Translations under genes and position numbers: made by a program
Source: Rhodopirellula bahusiensis
GTDB taxonomy: Bacteria > Planctomycetota > Planctomycetia > Pirellulales > Pirellulaceae
Direction: 5' to 3'
DNA: 64,000 nucleotides
Assembly (NCBI RefSeq): GCF_002727185.1
Contig: NZ_NIZW01000010.1
Location: forward strand, 186,001-250,000
Part shown: piece after piece, positions 1 to 9,388 of the stretch
How the letters are laid out: each line of letters begins with the position of its first letter
Position numbering within the stretch: the stretch's first letter is position 1
Notes under the pieces: generated by a model
Told to the model about the DNA's origin: nothing
The model's database searches: none
Seen by the model: the letters and a program-made list of their open reading frames with translations, nothing else

Positions 1-3000
1 TCGTTGGGGCTGCGATTGGGCCGTCGACTTCGATTGTCCACAATGTGTAGCGATTGTCTCGCAAAGGGTTGATGACTTTGCTGAACAAGTTCTGCGGGCT
101 GACTCGAGTGTTGAATGACATGTCGACGTGTTCGCGGCGACTCAAAGTTCCGCCGCCTTCCAGTGCGACCAGGTCACCCCAGAGCACGAGCCGGTTGAAA
201 TTTAGGTCTTCACCAAAGATCGAGAATTCGGTTTCTCCATTGGTGAAAGCGACATCTTCCGTGGCTTTGATCCGCAGAAGGTTCAAGACCTGAACCAAGA
301 ACGGCAGTTGGTAGAGATTCGCTCCGCTGATGCTCGCTCGTCCATTGCCTTTCAAAAGATCCAAGTCGCCCAATCGGCCTTCCAAATGAGTTTCGCCGTC
401 AAAGCGTCCTGTGATGCCGGTGCGATGCTGGCCAATTTCGGCGAGGCAAGTCGCGATTTGTGCGTTGCCGAGAGCAACGTCCATTTCGAAGTCGCCCGAC
501 GACAACAGGGCGCCTCCACTAAGACTGAGTTTGCCGCCAAACAATGCTCCCACGATTGGCACTCCACTGCCGTTGGGTTCAGGATTGGGCGAGGGCAGTC
601 GAGCGTTCTCGCCCAAGCGAAGCTGTTCATTCGTGATGGAGAATGGGCCTCGCAACGATGTGATTTGCAATCCGTAGGCGTGCATGGAATCCAGAGCGAT
701 GTTTCCAACCGCCTGCAACACTTCCGCGTCGCGAACACCCTGGACTTGAATCTCACCGCGAAGCGAGTGCACCGGACCGACGTCTGAAATTCGGTTGCCT
801 TCGAGCTGCAGCAGAATGTCCCAATCGATCACCGGAGTGGATGTGTCGTCGTTCGCCATCAGCAGGTTTGTTTTTCCGCGAAGGCTGATGGGGCCACGTA
901 AGTCGAGGGCTCGCATCGCTTGGCCGACTTGCTCGGGCATCGCAGCGATCAATTCTTCGTCGGGAACCAGGCGGCAACCACTGTGCAGATCCATCGCCAG
1001 CAACCAACGGCCCGAAGGATGCTGGATGCATGTCCCATCGGCGACCATTCGCGACGCATCGTGTCGTCCGCGAAGGTTGCTGATTCGGACTTGGTTGTCA
1101 CGGTATTCAACGTGGCCGCCAACGATGTCAATTCGGTAAGGGATCGCGACGGGACGAAGGCTCAGCGAATCGGGAGTCACGTGACCGGACTCATTTTGGT
1201 CCGCAACCAAAGTCAGATCCAATGCTTCGGTGCCGGACTGATGGATGTGAACATCCAGTTGGTCCAAAGTTCCACCCGGAGAAAGCGAATCCCAGATTTG
1301 CCGAGTTGATTCAGGGAGCGAAACGCGGAGCGATTGATCCATCGACAGATCCGCGATTTGAAAACGAAGGTTCAGTTCCGAATCAGCGCCCATGGATGGA
1401 TTGGGAATCCGGTACAACCCATTGCAGTCAACTTTTGCCGAACCCGCATTGTTGGCGGTGAAGCCAATCATCCGAACCAAGTCGTCTTTGATTTGGACGC
1501 GGCCTTCGACGTTGTACAGCGGATAGGGCAACTTGTCGTATCGAAGCGTTCCGCCAGAAACTCGGAAATCGAATTGCCGGGATGAGTTTCCCTGTGCATC
1601 GGTTTCGAGTGTCGCCGTGGCCCACTCGATCACACCACGCGGTCGGAGCGAACGTACGAACTGTTCAACCTTCGATACGGACCGAGTTGTGCTCGTTTCG
1701 GTCAACGTACTTGTTGTTGCCGATGAGTTGTCAGGACCGCCCGCATCGGAATCTCGTGGGGTCAACGAAGTGATCAGTGCGTCATCGATCAGCACCGATC
1801 CTTCGGTTTGGATCGTGACTTGTTTGGTGTGAACTTTGGGAGCGTCTGGATCGATCCGGACTGGGACCCGAAAGCCGCAGTTGATTCGTTGGCCACCCGC
1901 ACGTCCGGTCAGTTGTTCGGCAGTCGCAAACCCATCGTCGATTTGAATCGTCCCAACGAGTTGTTCGACCGGGTAGGGGAACTTGTCGAACTGAACGTCG
2001 ACTCCGCGGATGTCGACTTGAGATTGCAAGTCCCAATCTTTGGATTGCAAGGGAGCGGGGTTGGTCGCGTGAGCCCGTATGTTCAGTCGCCCGTGAGCTT
2101 GATACCTCTGCCACAGATCGTGGAGCTTGTCAGGCATCGCTTCCGCGAGATCCTGGTCGAGCGTCAGGCCTTCCCCGGTGAAGTGAAAATCGGTGGCACC
2201 CAAGTCGAAATCGGTTCGAGACTTGCGAAGCAGTGCGGCGGAACCGCGAAGCGTGCAATGGGCATCGCCAAATTTGGCTTGCGTCGGAAAGAGCTTGACT
2301 TGTTCCGGCGTGATTTGAATCCGCCCGCGAGCCTGCCGAATTTTGGAAGGCAATCGTGGGTCATCGAGGTTCGCTTCGTGCACAACCAAGTCGAGATTGA
2401 ATTGGTCGGAGTCGTTTTGCTGGATGTATTCAGCAGACAGGTCGCCGTGCAAGTTGACACGTGCTTTCTCTGGCAGCCATTTCGAAATTCGCGAGCGGAC
2501 ACGAGCGATGACAGCGTCGTCGATGTGGCAATCTTTGATAGTTGTTTTCAGTCGCAACTGCTCATCGGATCCATCAACGAGCTTGTCATAGGCCAGTTCG
2601 ATCGGGCCACTGAAGTTGCTGTCGCCGCGAGCGAACACGAGCTTGCGTTCATAGGCCGCACCCGAAATGAGTGTGGCTTCCACATTGGTAGACTCGGTCG
2701 AGATAGCGACGTCCGACCAACGAAGTTGAAGTGGTTGTGTCGCGGCCGACGTACTGCGCGAGTCGGAGTCGACTGGTGAGGAATCGAGCGTGTCGAAGGT
2801 TAGATTCGTGACGACCCCGTACAGGTCGATCTGCGGACACGGGGGGCCCATCTGCGGCAAAGGCAGCAAAGATTCCAGCGAGAGCGTGTTGTCGCTGCCG
2901 ACATGCACATTCGCGACGATGCCTTCCACGGCCATGCGGCGGGTCGACAGTGGGCTGTCTCCAGCCATCCATTTCTGAGGATCCAGGTCCGCGAAAACGG

Positions 3001-3349
3001 TGAGCCGATCGATTTTGACAGCAGGTTGCTGGGACCACCACTTCGACACCAGACTCGATTGGCTGGTCTTGGGTTTGATCTGGATGGACTCAAAGATGAG
3101 TCCCGTGCCGGCTTGGAAGGTGCCACGCTGAATCGTGACATCCCAGTCCGCGTAGTGATCGTCGAGTGTCTTTTCGAGGTAACGCCGGGCTTGTTCGCCG
3201 ACGGTTTGAGGCAGGAGCAGTTTGACCAGGAAGCCTGCCAATGCGCACGCAATCACCAGGACCAATGCCGTTTTGAGACGGCCGGCTTTGCGGCGTGGCG
3301 GATGTTCCTGACCCGGTTCGGTCAAAGGCCTGTCTCCTCCTTGAGACAT
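1..3349 (-). CDS. AsmA-like large membrane-anchored protein, partial (C-terminus beyond the left edge)
   Basis: An open minus-strand frame runs from an ATG at 3349 off the left edge without a stop, giving about 1116 visible residues. It starts with a basic, Pro-rich cytoplasmic stretch and one membrane segment (about residues 27-46). After that come long, repetitive beta-rich extracytoplasmic sequences with recurring patterns such as Y-D-K-L-P-Y-P and L-x-G-x-G. This looks like the AsmA/TamB/DUF3971 class, thought to act in lipid or envelope biogenesis. The gene starts 21 bp after the stop of the upstream membrane-protein gene on the same strand, so it is probably the last known member of a GT2-membrane protein-AsmA-like operon. 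The family call is inferred from architecture. Plus-strand ORFs across it are antisense shadows. Confidence 0.75.
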   Translation of the reverse strand, partial: MSQGGDRPLTEPGQEHPPRRKAGRLKTALVLVIACALAGFLVKLLLPQTVGEQARRYLEKTLDDHYADWDVTIQRGTFQAGTGLIFESIQIKPKTSQSSLVSKWWSQQPAVKIDRLTVFADLDPQKWMAGDSPLSTRRMAVEGIVANVHVGSDNTLSLESLLPLPQMGPPCPQIDLYGVVTNLTFDTLDSSPVDSDSRSTSAATQPLQLRWSDVAISTESTNVEATLISGAAYERKLVFARGDSNFSGPIELAYDKLVDGSDEQLRLKTTIKDCHIDDAVIARVRSRISKWLPEKARVNLHGDLSAEYIQQNDSDQFNLDLVVHEANLDDPRLPSKIRQARGRIQITPEQVKLFPTQAKFGDAHCTLRGSAALLRKSRTDFDLGATDFHFTGEGLTLDQDLAEAMPDKLHDLWQRYQAHGRLNIRAHATNPAPLQSKDWDLQSQVDIRGVDVQFDKFPYPVEQLVGTIQIDDGFATAEQLTGRAGGQRINCGFRVPVRIDPDAPKVHTKQVTIQTEGSVLIDDALITSLTPRDSDAGGPDNSSATTSTLTETSTTRSVSKVEQFVRSLRPRGVIEWATATLETDAQGNSSRQFDFRVSGGTLRYDKLPYPLYNVEGRVQIKDDLVRMIGFTANNAGSAKVDCNGLYRIPNPSMGADSELNLRFQIADLSMDQSLRVSLPESTRQIWDSLSPGGTLDQLDVHIHQSGTEALDLTLVADQNESGHVTPDSLSLRPVAIPYRIDIVGGHVEYRDNQVRISNLRGRHDASRMVADGTCIQHPSGRWLLAMDLHSGCRLVPDEELIAAMPEQVGQAMRALDLRGPISLRGKTNLLMANDDTSTPVIDWDILLQLEGNRISDVGPVHSLRGEIQVQGVRDAEVLQAVGNIALDSMHAYGLQITSLRGPFSITNEQLRLGENARLPSPNPEPNGSGVPIVGALFGGKLSLSGGALLSSGDFEMDVALGNAQIATCLAEIGQHRTGITGRFDGETHLEGRLGDLDLLKGNGRASISGANLYQLPFLVQVLNLLRIKATEDVAFTNGETEFSIFGEDLNFNRLVLWGDLVALEGGGTLSRREHVDMSFNTRVSPQNLFSKVINPLRDNRYTLWTIEVDGPIAAPT

Positions 3350-3370
3350 CGATGAGCTAGCTGCTCGATC

Positions 3371-5002
3371 CTACCGGGTCATTTCCTCGCCCAACCACCC
3401 CAAAAAACTCGCAAAACGGTAGATCCAAGGACTCTGCCAGGGGGAAGACAGGCTGGTCGAAACCGAAAATGCACTGGCGGCGAGAAGCACAAGCGTGAAG
3501 TATCGACCCTGGATCTTTTCGCTCAGCGAGCTGAGTTCCGGAACCAGGCTGTAGAGCCATAGGGGAGCGAACCACAACATCCAGCGGAAGCAAACACTGA
3601 CACCGCCGTAGTTTCGGTCAATTTCAGGGCGGGCAATGTAGAACAGTAGGCACACGGCACTCGCCAACGCGATCGCCGCGGAAAGCCGTCGCATGTAGCT
3701 GGGGCCGTGACGGCATCCGGCGACCATGCCGACCGGGACGAGGAACCAAAGCGGTGTGATGGAGAAAATCCCGTAGTAGCCAAGCGTCGCGTGAAACAGG
3801 TACGCGATGCGGCTGGACTCACCCAAATCGACCCCGCGTCGCTTGTCCGTCCGCCAATAGCTTCCTGGGTAGTCGTACCAGTCATCCCAGACGAGCAAGG
3901 ACCAGGTCGCTCCTGATTGAGCCAGTTTGTACTGGGTCTGAGTCGAATTTCCTCGCGAGTCAGATTGCTCGGCGATGACTTCGTAGCCACCTTCGTTCAG
4001 TTTCCGCAGATTGATCTTGTCAGCGGCCTGAAGCGTGCTGCTGTGCGAGAGCGAGACTTCAATTTGGTTGGTCGACGGAGTCGCGGGCAACTCAATTGTT
4101 TCGACGAGCTCCCCAACGCCTCGATGAGCGTACGGTGTCCGAAGGCTGCTGTGAGCCAACACGTTTGTCGCGAAAATCCCGATCAGGACAACGCCCGCGC
4201 CCAACGCAAACCCGGGAATCGAGCGAGGGTTCATCCAGCCAAATAGCACCGCCCAAAGTGCCAACATTGACAGGGCGGGCAGTTCACAAGCGACCGCGAA
4301 AGCTGCTGAGGCACCCGCGACGACCCAAGGAGCGAACTTTGGATGGTAGGTGATGCCGGAGAACGAGTCGCTCATCTTGTCAGCGGCGCGAAGATACAAC
4401 CAAAGCGTCAACGAAGTCGCGGCTGCAGCGAACAGATGATTGTTGAGCGAGATTGCAAACGGCACCATCATCGTGCCGAAGCAAGCTGCCGCGACACCCA
4501 TTCGACGCGCGTAATCGGAGGCACCAATCAGCTCCACGATCAATGCCATCGTCACCAGGAAAACGGCAAGCACCGGCACGTTGATCATCATCAATAACAG
4601 CCGAGGCACATAAATCGGTTGCTCGGTCATCGTCAGACCGGTGGTGTGATACACCACGCCGTACACGCCAGCGACCATCGTGACTAGCAGCGTCGGTTTG
4701 CTGCTGTAGTAATGCAGTTGGCCATCGGAACCAACGTGACGCACTTTGTCGATCGTGTTCCATGGGCGGCGTTTGCCGTCTTCGGACCGAATCGAAATGG
4801 GGCCATCGATCGCGAAAGTGTGTTCTTCCACGAGCGCGGCGACCGTGCACCAACGACTGCGATCGTTCGCACTGAGGAACGCCGTGTCGCCTTCTTGACT
4901 GGAGACGACCGCGATGCGTCCGGCAACAATCGCCAGCGTCGCGACGATCATGATCGCGTACGTGTTGCGGCGATGTTGCCGCGGAATCTCGTGTTTACGC
5001 AT
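3371..5002 (-). CDS. polytopic integral membrane protein, possible lipid-linked sugar transferase-like
   Basis: A protein of 543 residues from the ATG at 5002, with roughly ten or more hydrophobic segments separated by short loops and one larger soluble loop (about residues 290-370). The first half has an outside-facing loop after membrane segment 1 with acidic and Trp/Arg residues, a layout seen in ArnT/PMT-type (GT-C) glycosyltransferases. No decisive catalytic motif is visible, so the function stays open. I chose the ATG at 5002 because it overlaps the preceding glycosyltransferase stop by 8 bp; an in-frame ATG at 5032 is also possible. The overlap suggests cotranslation with the GT2 gene and a role in envelope glycan assembly (inference). 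Confidence 0.75.
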   Translation of the reverse strand: MRKHEIPRQHRRNTYAIMIVATLAIVAGRIAVVSSQEGDTAFLSANDRSRWCTVAALVEEHTFAIDGPISIRSEDGKRRPWNTIDKVRHVGSDGQLHYYSSKPTLLVTMVAGVYGVVYHTTGLTMTEQPIYVPRLLLMMINVPVLAVFLVTMALIVELIGASDYARRMGVAAACFGTMMVPFAISLNNHLFAAAATSLTLWLYLRAADKMSDSFSGITYHPKFAPWVVAGASAAFAVACELPALSMLALWAVLFGWMNPRSIPGFALGAGVVLIGIFATNVLAHSSLRTPYAHRGVGELVETIELPATPSTNQIEVSLSHSSTLQAADKINLRKLNEGGYEVIAEQSDSRGNSTQTQYKLAQSGATWSLLVWDDWYDYPGSYWRTDKRRGVDLGESSRIAYLFHATLGYYGIFSITPLWFLVPVGMVAGCRHGPSYMRRLSAAIALASAVCLLFYIARPEIDRNYGGVSVCFRWMLWFAPLWLYSLVPELSSLSEKIQGRYFTLVLLAASAFSVSTSLSSPWQSPWIYRFASFLGWLGEEMTR

Positions 5003-6236
5003 CGTGAATCGGCCCCGTCGAGTCCACGTCACGCGACGAAGGCGATTGGTTGTCGGGTTCGGCTAGGCCGGCCCAATCCGAAATGCTGTACCCGGATGCA
5101 TTGGGGAGCAAGCGAGAGACACCAGCGGTGTCCGAGATTGAACGCATGGGGGTATCGCTCAGGTTCATTGTTTCTCGGCGGTCGCGTGCTGCGGCGACAG
5201 AGATCACCAGTTCGGCCAGCAATCCAGCCAAAACACACTGGGCACCAAGAAGGACGGCCAAAATGCAGTAATAGAAAATGGCGGTTGAATGCAGGTGCAG
5301 AGCTTCGCCTTCGCCCATGCGAGACCAGACCCACTTGATGCTTAAGTAAGTCATCCCAGCCGAGCCGACCGCGAAGCAAAGCAAACCAGCGGTGCCGATC
5401 AGGTGCAGCGGTCGGCGGCCGTATCCAGTCACGAGATGGATGCTGAGTAGATCGAGGAACCCTTTGACCAATCTCGAAACGCCATACTTCGAAACGCCAT
5501 GTTGCCGAGCGTGGTGCTGGACAACGATTTCGCCGACGCGAAAACCGCGGGCGGATGCGAGCACTGGGATGAACCGGTGGCGTTCGCCGTACAGGTCCAC
5601 TTCGGCCAAGACTTCGCGGCGATAAGCTTTGAAGCCGCAATTGTGATCGTGCAATCGAACGCCGGTGAGTGAACTGACCAACGCGTTGAAGACTCGGCTG
5701 GGCAAAACTTTGTGCCATGGGTCATGGCGGGTTTGCTTCCAGCCGCTGACGACATCCAAGCCACTTTGGATTTTTTCAAGAAAGCGTGGAATCTCGCTTG
5801 GGTCGTCCTGCAGGTCGGCGTCCATCGTGAAGACGATCGCACCGCGAGCGACGGAGAATCCAGCACTCAACGCAGCAGCTTTTCCAAAGTTTCGACGCAA
5901 ACGCAATGCACTTGTCGAGTGGGAATGGTTCGACGCGGTGCCGCAGAGCGAAGCCATCTTCTCCCACGTCTTATCGGTCGATCCATCGTCCACGAAGATG
6001 ATTTGAACGCGGACGTTCTGTTCCGCACAGACTTCGACGATCCGCTGGTGCAGTTCCGCGAGCGAAGCCTCCTCGTTCATGGCAGGGATCACCACCGAAA
6101 TCTCTTCGAGGCGATCGGGGCCTGACGCTGGCTGGCTCATTTGAGGCTCGGGAGTCTGAAGTCCAGCCGATAAACCTGACGTGATCGACGCAGGCGAAGC
6201 GAGCGGCGAAGAGATCGGGGAGGATGAAGTGTTCAT
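4995..6236 (-). CDS. GT2 family glycosyltransferase, polyprenol/dolichol-phosphate sugar synthase type
   Basis: 413 residues. A GT-A domain starts near residue 46 (ISVVIPAMNEE), with the nucleotide-sugar motif DDGS at 83-86 and the metal-binding DAD followed by LQDDP at 139-146. Two C-terminal hydrophobic segments (about 265-290 and 315-340) match the DPM1/GtrB/ArnC-like group, which moves a sugar from a nucleotide donor to polyprenyl phosphate on the cytoplasmic side. The first 40 residues are Ser/Pro/Thr-rich and unlike the family, so translation might start later, for example at Met33. It is the first gene of the minus-strand envelope operon and is divergent from the Nudix gene. Family assignment is firm; donor and acceptor are unknown. 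Confidence 0.9.
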   Translation of the reverse strand: MNTSSSPISSPLASPASITSGLSAGLQTPEPQMSQPASGPDRLEEISVVIPAMNEEASLAELHQRIVEVCAEQNVRVQIIFVDDGSTDKTWEKMASLCGTASNHSHSTSALRLRRNFGKAAALSAGFSVARGAIVFTMDADLQDDPSEIPRFLEKIQSGLDVVSGWKQTRHDPWHKVLPSRVFNALVSSLTGVRLHDHNCGFKAYRREVLAEVDLYGERHRFIPVLASARGFRVGEIVVQHHARQHGVSKYGVSRLVKGFLDLLSIHLVTGYGRRPLHLIGTAGLLCFAVGSAGMTYLSIKWVWSRMGEGEALHLHSTAIFYYCILAVLLGAQCVLAGLLAELVISVAAARDRRETMNLSDTPMRSISDTAGVSRLLPNASGYSISDWAGLAEPDNQSPSSRDVDSTGPIHDA

Positions 6237-6430
6237 TCGCGTATGATACTCAGGTTGAACCCCCTCGCCACCTCCGGGGGGGATTGAAGTCCGTTTTCTT
6301 CCGGCGTCGGGCCGGTCGTCGGCTTCATTGTTGATTTCCTACCCTTCGAATATCGTGTCGATCCAGTCCGAAGGTTTGCCTTTCTGTTCGCAGGCATTCT
6401 AAGTTCCGAATCATCACTCGATTCATAACC

Positions 6431-6964
6431 ATGTTGGAGTTTGTCGCCATGTCCGATGCCGAAGTGCTGTTGCGTGGTAGTCGTTTCGATGTCATTGCGA
6501 TGGATCTTCCCGGGCGTGATGGGCAGTCGCATCGACGCGAATTCATCCAGCATCCCGGCGCGGTGGTGCTGCTGCCTTTGGTGGATGAAGACACCGTGGT
6601 GATGATCGAAAATGAACGTCCCGCGGTGGGCGAAACATTGCTCGAATTGCCCGCTGGAACACGCGATCCCGGCGAAGAGGTGCTGGTGACGGCGGCACGC
6701 GAATTGACGGAGGAAACCGGCTATCGAGCGGCGGAATTGAGCATCGCCTGTGAGTTCTACTCCGCACCAGGATTGGGCAACGAACTGATGCATTTGGTTG
6801 TTGCCAAAGGCCTCGTTGCTGGCGAGCAACAGCTCGAAACAACCGAGCGGATCGAGACCAAATTGATGCACCGGGACGAGCTGTTGAAGCTGGTGCAGAC
6901 GTGTCAAATTCGCGACGCGAAAACGCTGATTGGCTTGCAAGCGTTTTTGTTTCAGAAAATTTGA
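6431..6964 (+). CDS. Nudix hydrolase, ADP-ribose pyrophosphatase-like
   Basis: 177 residues with a perfect Nudix box: G76, five residues, E82, seven residues, R90-E91-L92, then E94-E95 and G97. The preceding sequence (IENERPAVGETLLELPAG) is typical of ADP-sugar pyrophosphatases of the NudF/ADPRase group, which hydrolyse ADP-ribose or ADP-sugars with Mg2+. Translation may start at 6431 or at the in-frame ATG at 6449 (MSDAEV). It is a single gene, divergent from the GT2 operon and convergent with the amidotransferase gene. The exact substrate cannot be read from sequence. Confidence 0.92.
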   Translation: MLEFVAMSDAEVLLRGSRFDVIAMDLPGRDGQSHRREFIQHPGAVVLLPLVDEDTVVMIENERPAVGETLLELPAGTRDPGEEVLVTAARELTEETGYRAAELSIACEFYSAPGLGNELMHLVVAKGLVAGEQQLETTERIETKLMHRDELLKLVQTCQIRDAKTLIGLQAFLFQKI

Positions 6965-7051
6965 ATCGGCAGTCGAATGTGCCTGCCCGGCGGGATTCGC
7001 CCAAAGCGTTTCCGCCGCGAAAAACGGACGGGCCGGTGGGGTCTCAGGAGC

Positions 7052-7630
7052 TCACCAAGCCAGGAAACGCTTGATCAATTCAATTCCCGGTTCGGTCAAA
7101 AAACTTTCCGGGTGAAACTGCCAGCCTTCCAATTTGTGTTGCTGGTGGCGGACTCCCATGATTTGCCGATTGCCGCCGGTGTCGGTCCAAGCTCCCACGA
7201 CGAGATCCTTGGGAACGGTGTTGGGATCAATCACGAGCGAGTGATAGCGAGTGGCCGTGAATGGATTGGAAAGGCCCGCAAACAACCCACCATCGTCGTG
7301 ATGGATGCCATCCGTTTTGCCGTGCATTAGTTCAGGGGCACGGATGATCGTGGCACCGAAGGCTTCTCCGATCGATTGATGGCCAAGGCAAACGCCGAGA
7401 ATTGGAAATTTACCCGCGAACCGTCGAACGCATTCGACGCTGACGCCCGCTTCCGTTGGAGTGCAGGGTCCCGGCGAGATCAGCAGTCGTTCTGGAGCAA
7501 GGGCTTCGATTTCGTCGGGGGATAGATCGTCATTGCGATGGACTCGAATTTCCGCTGAAGGATCGATCTCACCCATTCGCTGAACCAGGTTGTAGGTGAA
7601 TGAGTCGTAGTTATCGATGACCAAAATCAT
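7052..7630 (-). CDS. trpG/pabA: anthranilate/aminodeoxychorismate synthase glutamine amidotransferase subunit (TrpG/PabA)
   Basis: 192 residues, the usual length for a stand-alone class I glutamine amidotransferase. It begins with ILVIDNYDSFTYNLVQ. The catalytic triad is visible: Cys81 in GVCLGHQ, and His173 and Glu175 in WQFHPES. It releases ammonia from glutamine for anthranilate synthase (tryptophan) or aminodeoxychorismate synthase (folate). No partner TrpE/PabB is adjacent, so the same subunit may serve both enzymes, as in some other bacteria. The gene is convergent with the Nudix gene, 87 bp away. Confidence 0.93.
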   Translation of the reverse strand: MILVIDNYDSFTYNLVQRMGEIDPSAEIRVHRNDDLSPDEIEALAPERLLISPGPCTPTEAGVSVECVRRFAGKFPILGVCLGHQSIGEAFGATIIRAPELMHGKTDGIHHDDGGLFAGLSNPFTATRYHSLVIDPNTVPKDLVVGAWTDTGGNRQIMGVRHQQHKLEGWQFHPESFLTEPGIELIKRFLAW

Positions 7631-7784
7631 GGCGGCAAATCCGAGTGGCAGCCAATTGGGCTGCGGAAGTGATGGCAGAGCGGATTCTGTCGGAGTGACA
7701 AATCAGGCGGAACGGCAATGTCAAGATGAATTCGTGACATTCAAAAGGAAAGGATATTCTTGGCGAGTCAAGACGTAAACGCTC

Positions 7785-7814
7785 TTTAGAAGGTTCAGCC
7801 AGACAGCGTATAAT
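7785..7814 (+). promoter_or_regulatory. candidate sigma-70-type promoter for the DUF2617-hisA-like pair
   Basis: TTTAGA (7785-7790) and a perfect TATAAT (7809-7814) are 18 bp apart, about 70 bp upstream of the GTG start at 7887. It is the best consensus promoter I noticed in the window. There is no experimental support, and planctomycete promoters are poorly defined. Confidence 0.4.
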
Positions 7815-7886
7815 GAGTGACTGACAACGACACGACGACTCCTTCGCGTCGAGCTAGATACGAACCTCTTCTTTGGACTTTTCATC

Positions 7887-8462
7887 GTGCTTTCGGTTCG
7901 CCCAAAAGTTGCTGAACTTGCGTTTCACTTGTTCAGTCGATCGCTGCACCCGGAACTTCTGGTTGTGCATCAAACGCGAAAAATTGAACGAGATGGATAC
8001 GATGCAAAGATCGAGGTGACCAATTGCGGTCATGTTGTCACGTTCAATTCGGCGTCCAATGCGGAGTCCGCCGCGACCACGCTTTGCGAAGTCGCGACGA
8101 GTGCTCATCAACCGCTGCCTTCACGCCGTTGTTTGATTCGACAATCGCTCAAAGGCAGCCGAACGGAAGAAGCCACATGCCGATCCGGTTTGTCGTACCG
8201 ATCGCATTTCCAACTTGAAACCGTCGATCCAAAGATGTTTTGGATGGTCGGGCAACAATTGGGAACGGGACCGACCGAAGGTTTGTTGCACCGATTTGAC
8301 TCGAGCGGACGGATGGCTCTCGGAGCAATCAGTTACGTCAACATTGAGACACGTCGTCGTTCGATGTTGATCCAAGCGATCCACACTTTTCCGGATGACT
8401 ACGCGATCGTCAAAGTGGAATCCTTGTTCACTTTGCCAGAAGCCGATTCAACCGCAGCTTGA
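7887..8462 (+). CDS. DUF2617 family protein
   Basis: 191 residues from a GTG start at 7887. The protein resembles the uncharacterised DUF2617 family known from planctomycetes and actinobacteria: a compact alpha/beta protein with Leu-His-Pro-Glu-Leu near the N-terminus and an F-P-x-x-x-A-I-V pattern near the end. No catalytic motif is evident. Its stop codon overlaps the TTG start of the HisA-like gene (TTGA at 8459-8462), so the two are probably cotranslated. Family call from memory of the pattern; function unknown. Confidence 0.75.
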   Translation: MLSVRPKVAELAFHLFSRSLHPELLVVHQTRKIERDGYDAKIEVTNCGHVVTFNSASNAESAATTLCEVATSAHQPLPSRRCLIRQSLKGSRTEEATCRSGLSYRSHFQLETVDPKMFWMVGQQLGTGPTEGLLHRFDSSGRMALGAISYVNIETRRRSMLIQAIHTFPDDYAIVKVESLFTLPEADSTAA

Positions 8463-9253
8463 ACGAGACAGCTACACCGCTTTCTCAGCGTCTTCGCCAG
8501 CATTGGAATCCGGTGCTGGATCGATTGATCGGCGTCATTGATCTGATGAATGGCGTCGCTGTGCATGGAATCGCCGGAAAGCGAACCCAGTATTTGCCAA
8601 TCGCTGAGCTTCCCGTCGATGAATGCTCGTTGCTGAAATGGTATCGATCGATCGGCATCCGGCGTTTCTACGTCGCCGACTTGGATGGCTTGATGGGAAA
8701 CGGACGCCAGTGCGAAGCTTTGCTGAGAATGGCAACGGAGCTTTGTGCGGGCGAAACCCTTTGGATTGATTGCGGCTGGTCGGGCGCTGTCTTGCAAGAG
8801 GACCGCGATTGGTTGGCGCACATGCAATCGGCGATCACGCCCGACGCGAGCTTGCGATGGATCATCGCGACCGAGTCAGCCGATTCGATGGCAGTGTTGG
8901 ATCGAATGCTGAACATCGTTCCTGAATCTCGATTGACGCTCAGCCTGGATTTTCGCAGCGGAGAATTTGTTGGTGCTGAATCGGCTTTGAAATGGCTCGA
9001 GGCTGCCCGAGAGCGGAATATTGTTGAAACAATTCTTTTAGATGTAGCCTCGGTTGGCAGCCAATCGGGCCCAGGTAATGACGGTGCGTTTTACGAGCTG
9101 GTCTCGCAGTTCGATGATATGAGCTGGATCACCGGCGGCGGGATTCGCCATGCGGAGGACGTGCGAAACCTGGTTGCTGAGGGATATTCGGCGATCCTGG
9201 TTGCGTCGGCGTTGTTGCCGAAGTGGGGCGTGGGTTCCACCGCCAGAAATTAG
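8459..9253 (+). CDS. HisA/HisF-related TIM-barrel protein
   Basis: 264 residues from a TTG start that overlaps the previous stop. HisA landmarks are present: the first strand IGVIDLMNGVAV with Asp28, LSLDFRSGEF with Asp164 at the second catalytic position, and the phosphate-binding TGGGIRHAEDV (about 225-235) near the C-terminus. True HisA isomerises ProFAR in histidine synthesis. Here sequence drift, the lack of other his genes and coupling to DUF2617 suggest a paralogue with another substrate. HisA-like proteins are, from memory, also associated with the archaeal-type one-carbon gene sets of methylotrophs and planctomycetes. Superfamily sure, role uncertain. Confidence 0.82.
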   Translation: MNETATPLSQRLRQHWNPVLDRLIGVIDLMNGVAVHGIAGKRTQYLPIAELPVDECSLLKWYRSIGIRRFYVADLDGLMGNGRQCEALLRMATELCAGETLWIDCGWSGAVLQEDRDWLAHMQSAITPDASLRWIIATESADSMAVLDRMLNIVPESRLTLSLDFRSGEFVGAESALKWLEAARERNIVETILLDVASVGSQSGPGNDGAFYELVSQFDDMSWITGGGIRHAEDVRNLVAEGYSAILVASALLPKWGVGSTARN

Positions 9254-9388
9254 TGGCGTCAACGCGAAATCGCGGTTTGTAGCGGCTTCGCTCGGCCGTA
9301 GGCAAACTGTTATCATTAGTGAACCTGCCGTGGTCACGTTTGGGACGGAACGGCGGGTTTTCGATTTGACTCACCAAGTGAAAACAAC

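Noticed and set aside
1808-2779. 323-residue plus-strand frame across the AsmA-like gene
   Set aside because: The minus frame is a continuous reading frame with a membrane anchor and recurrent beta-rich patterns; the plus frame is a shadow.
7854-8111. Minus-strand 85-residue ORF over the DUF2617 gene
   Set aside because: The plus-strand gene matches a known family and is coupled to the HisA-like gene; the minus ORF is a shadow.
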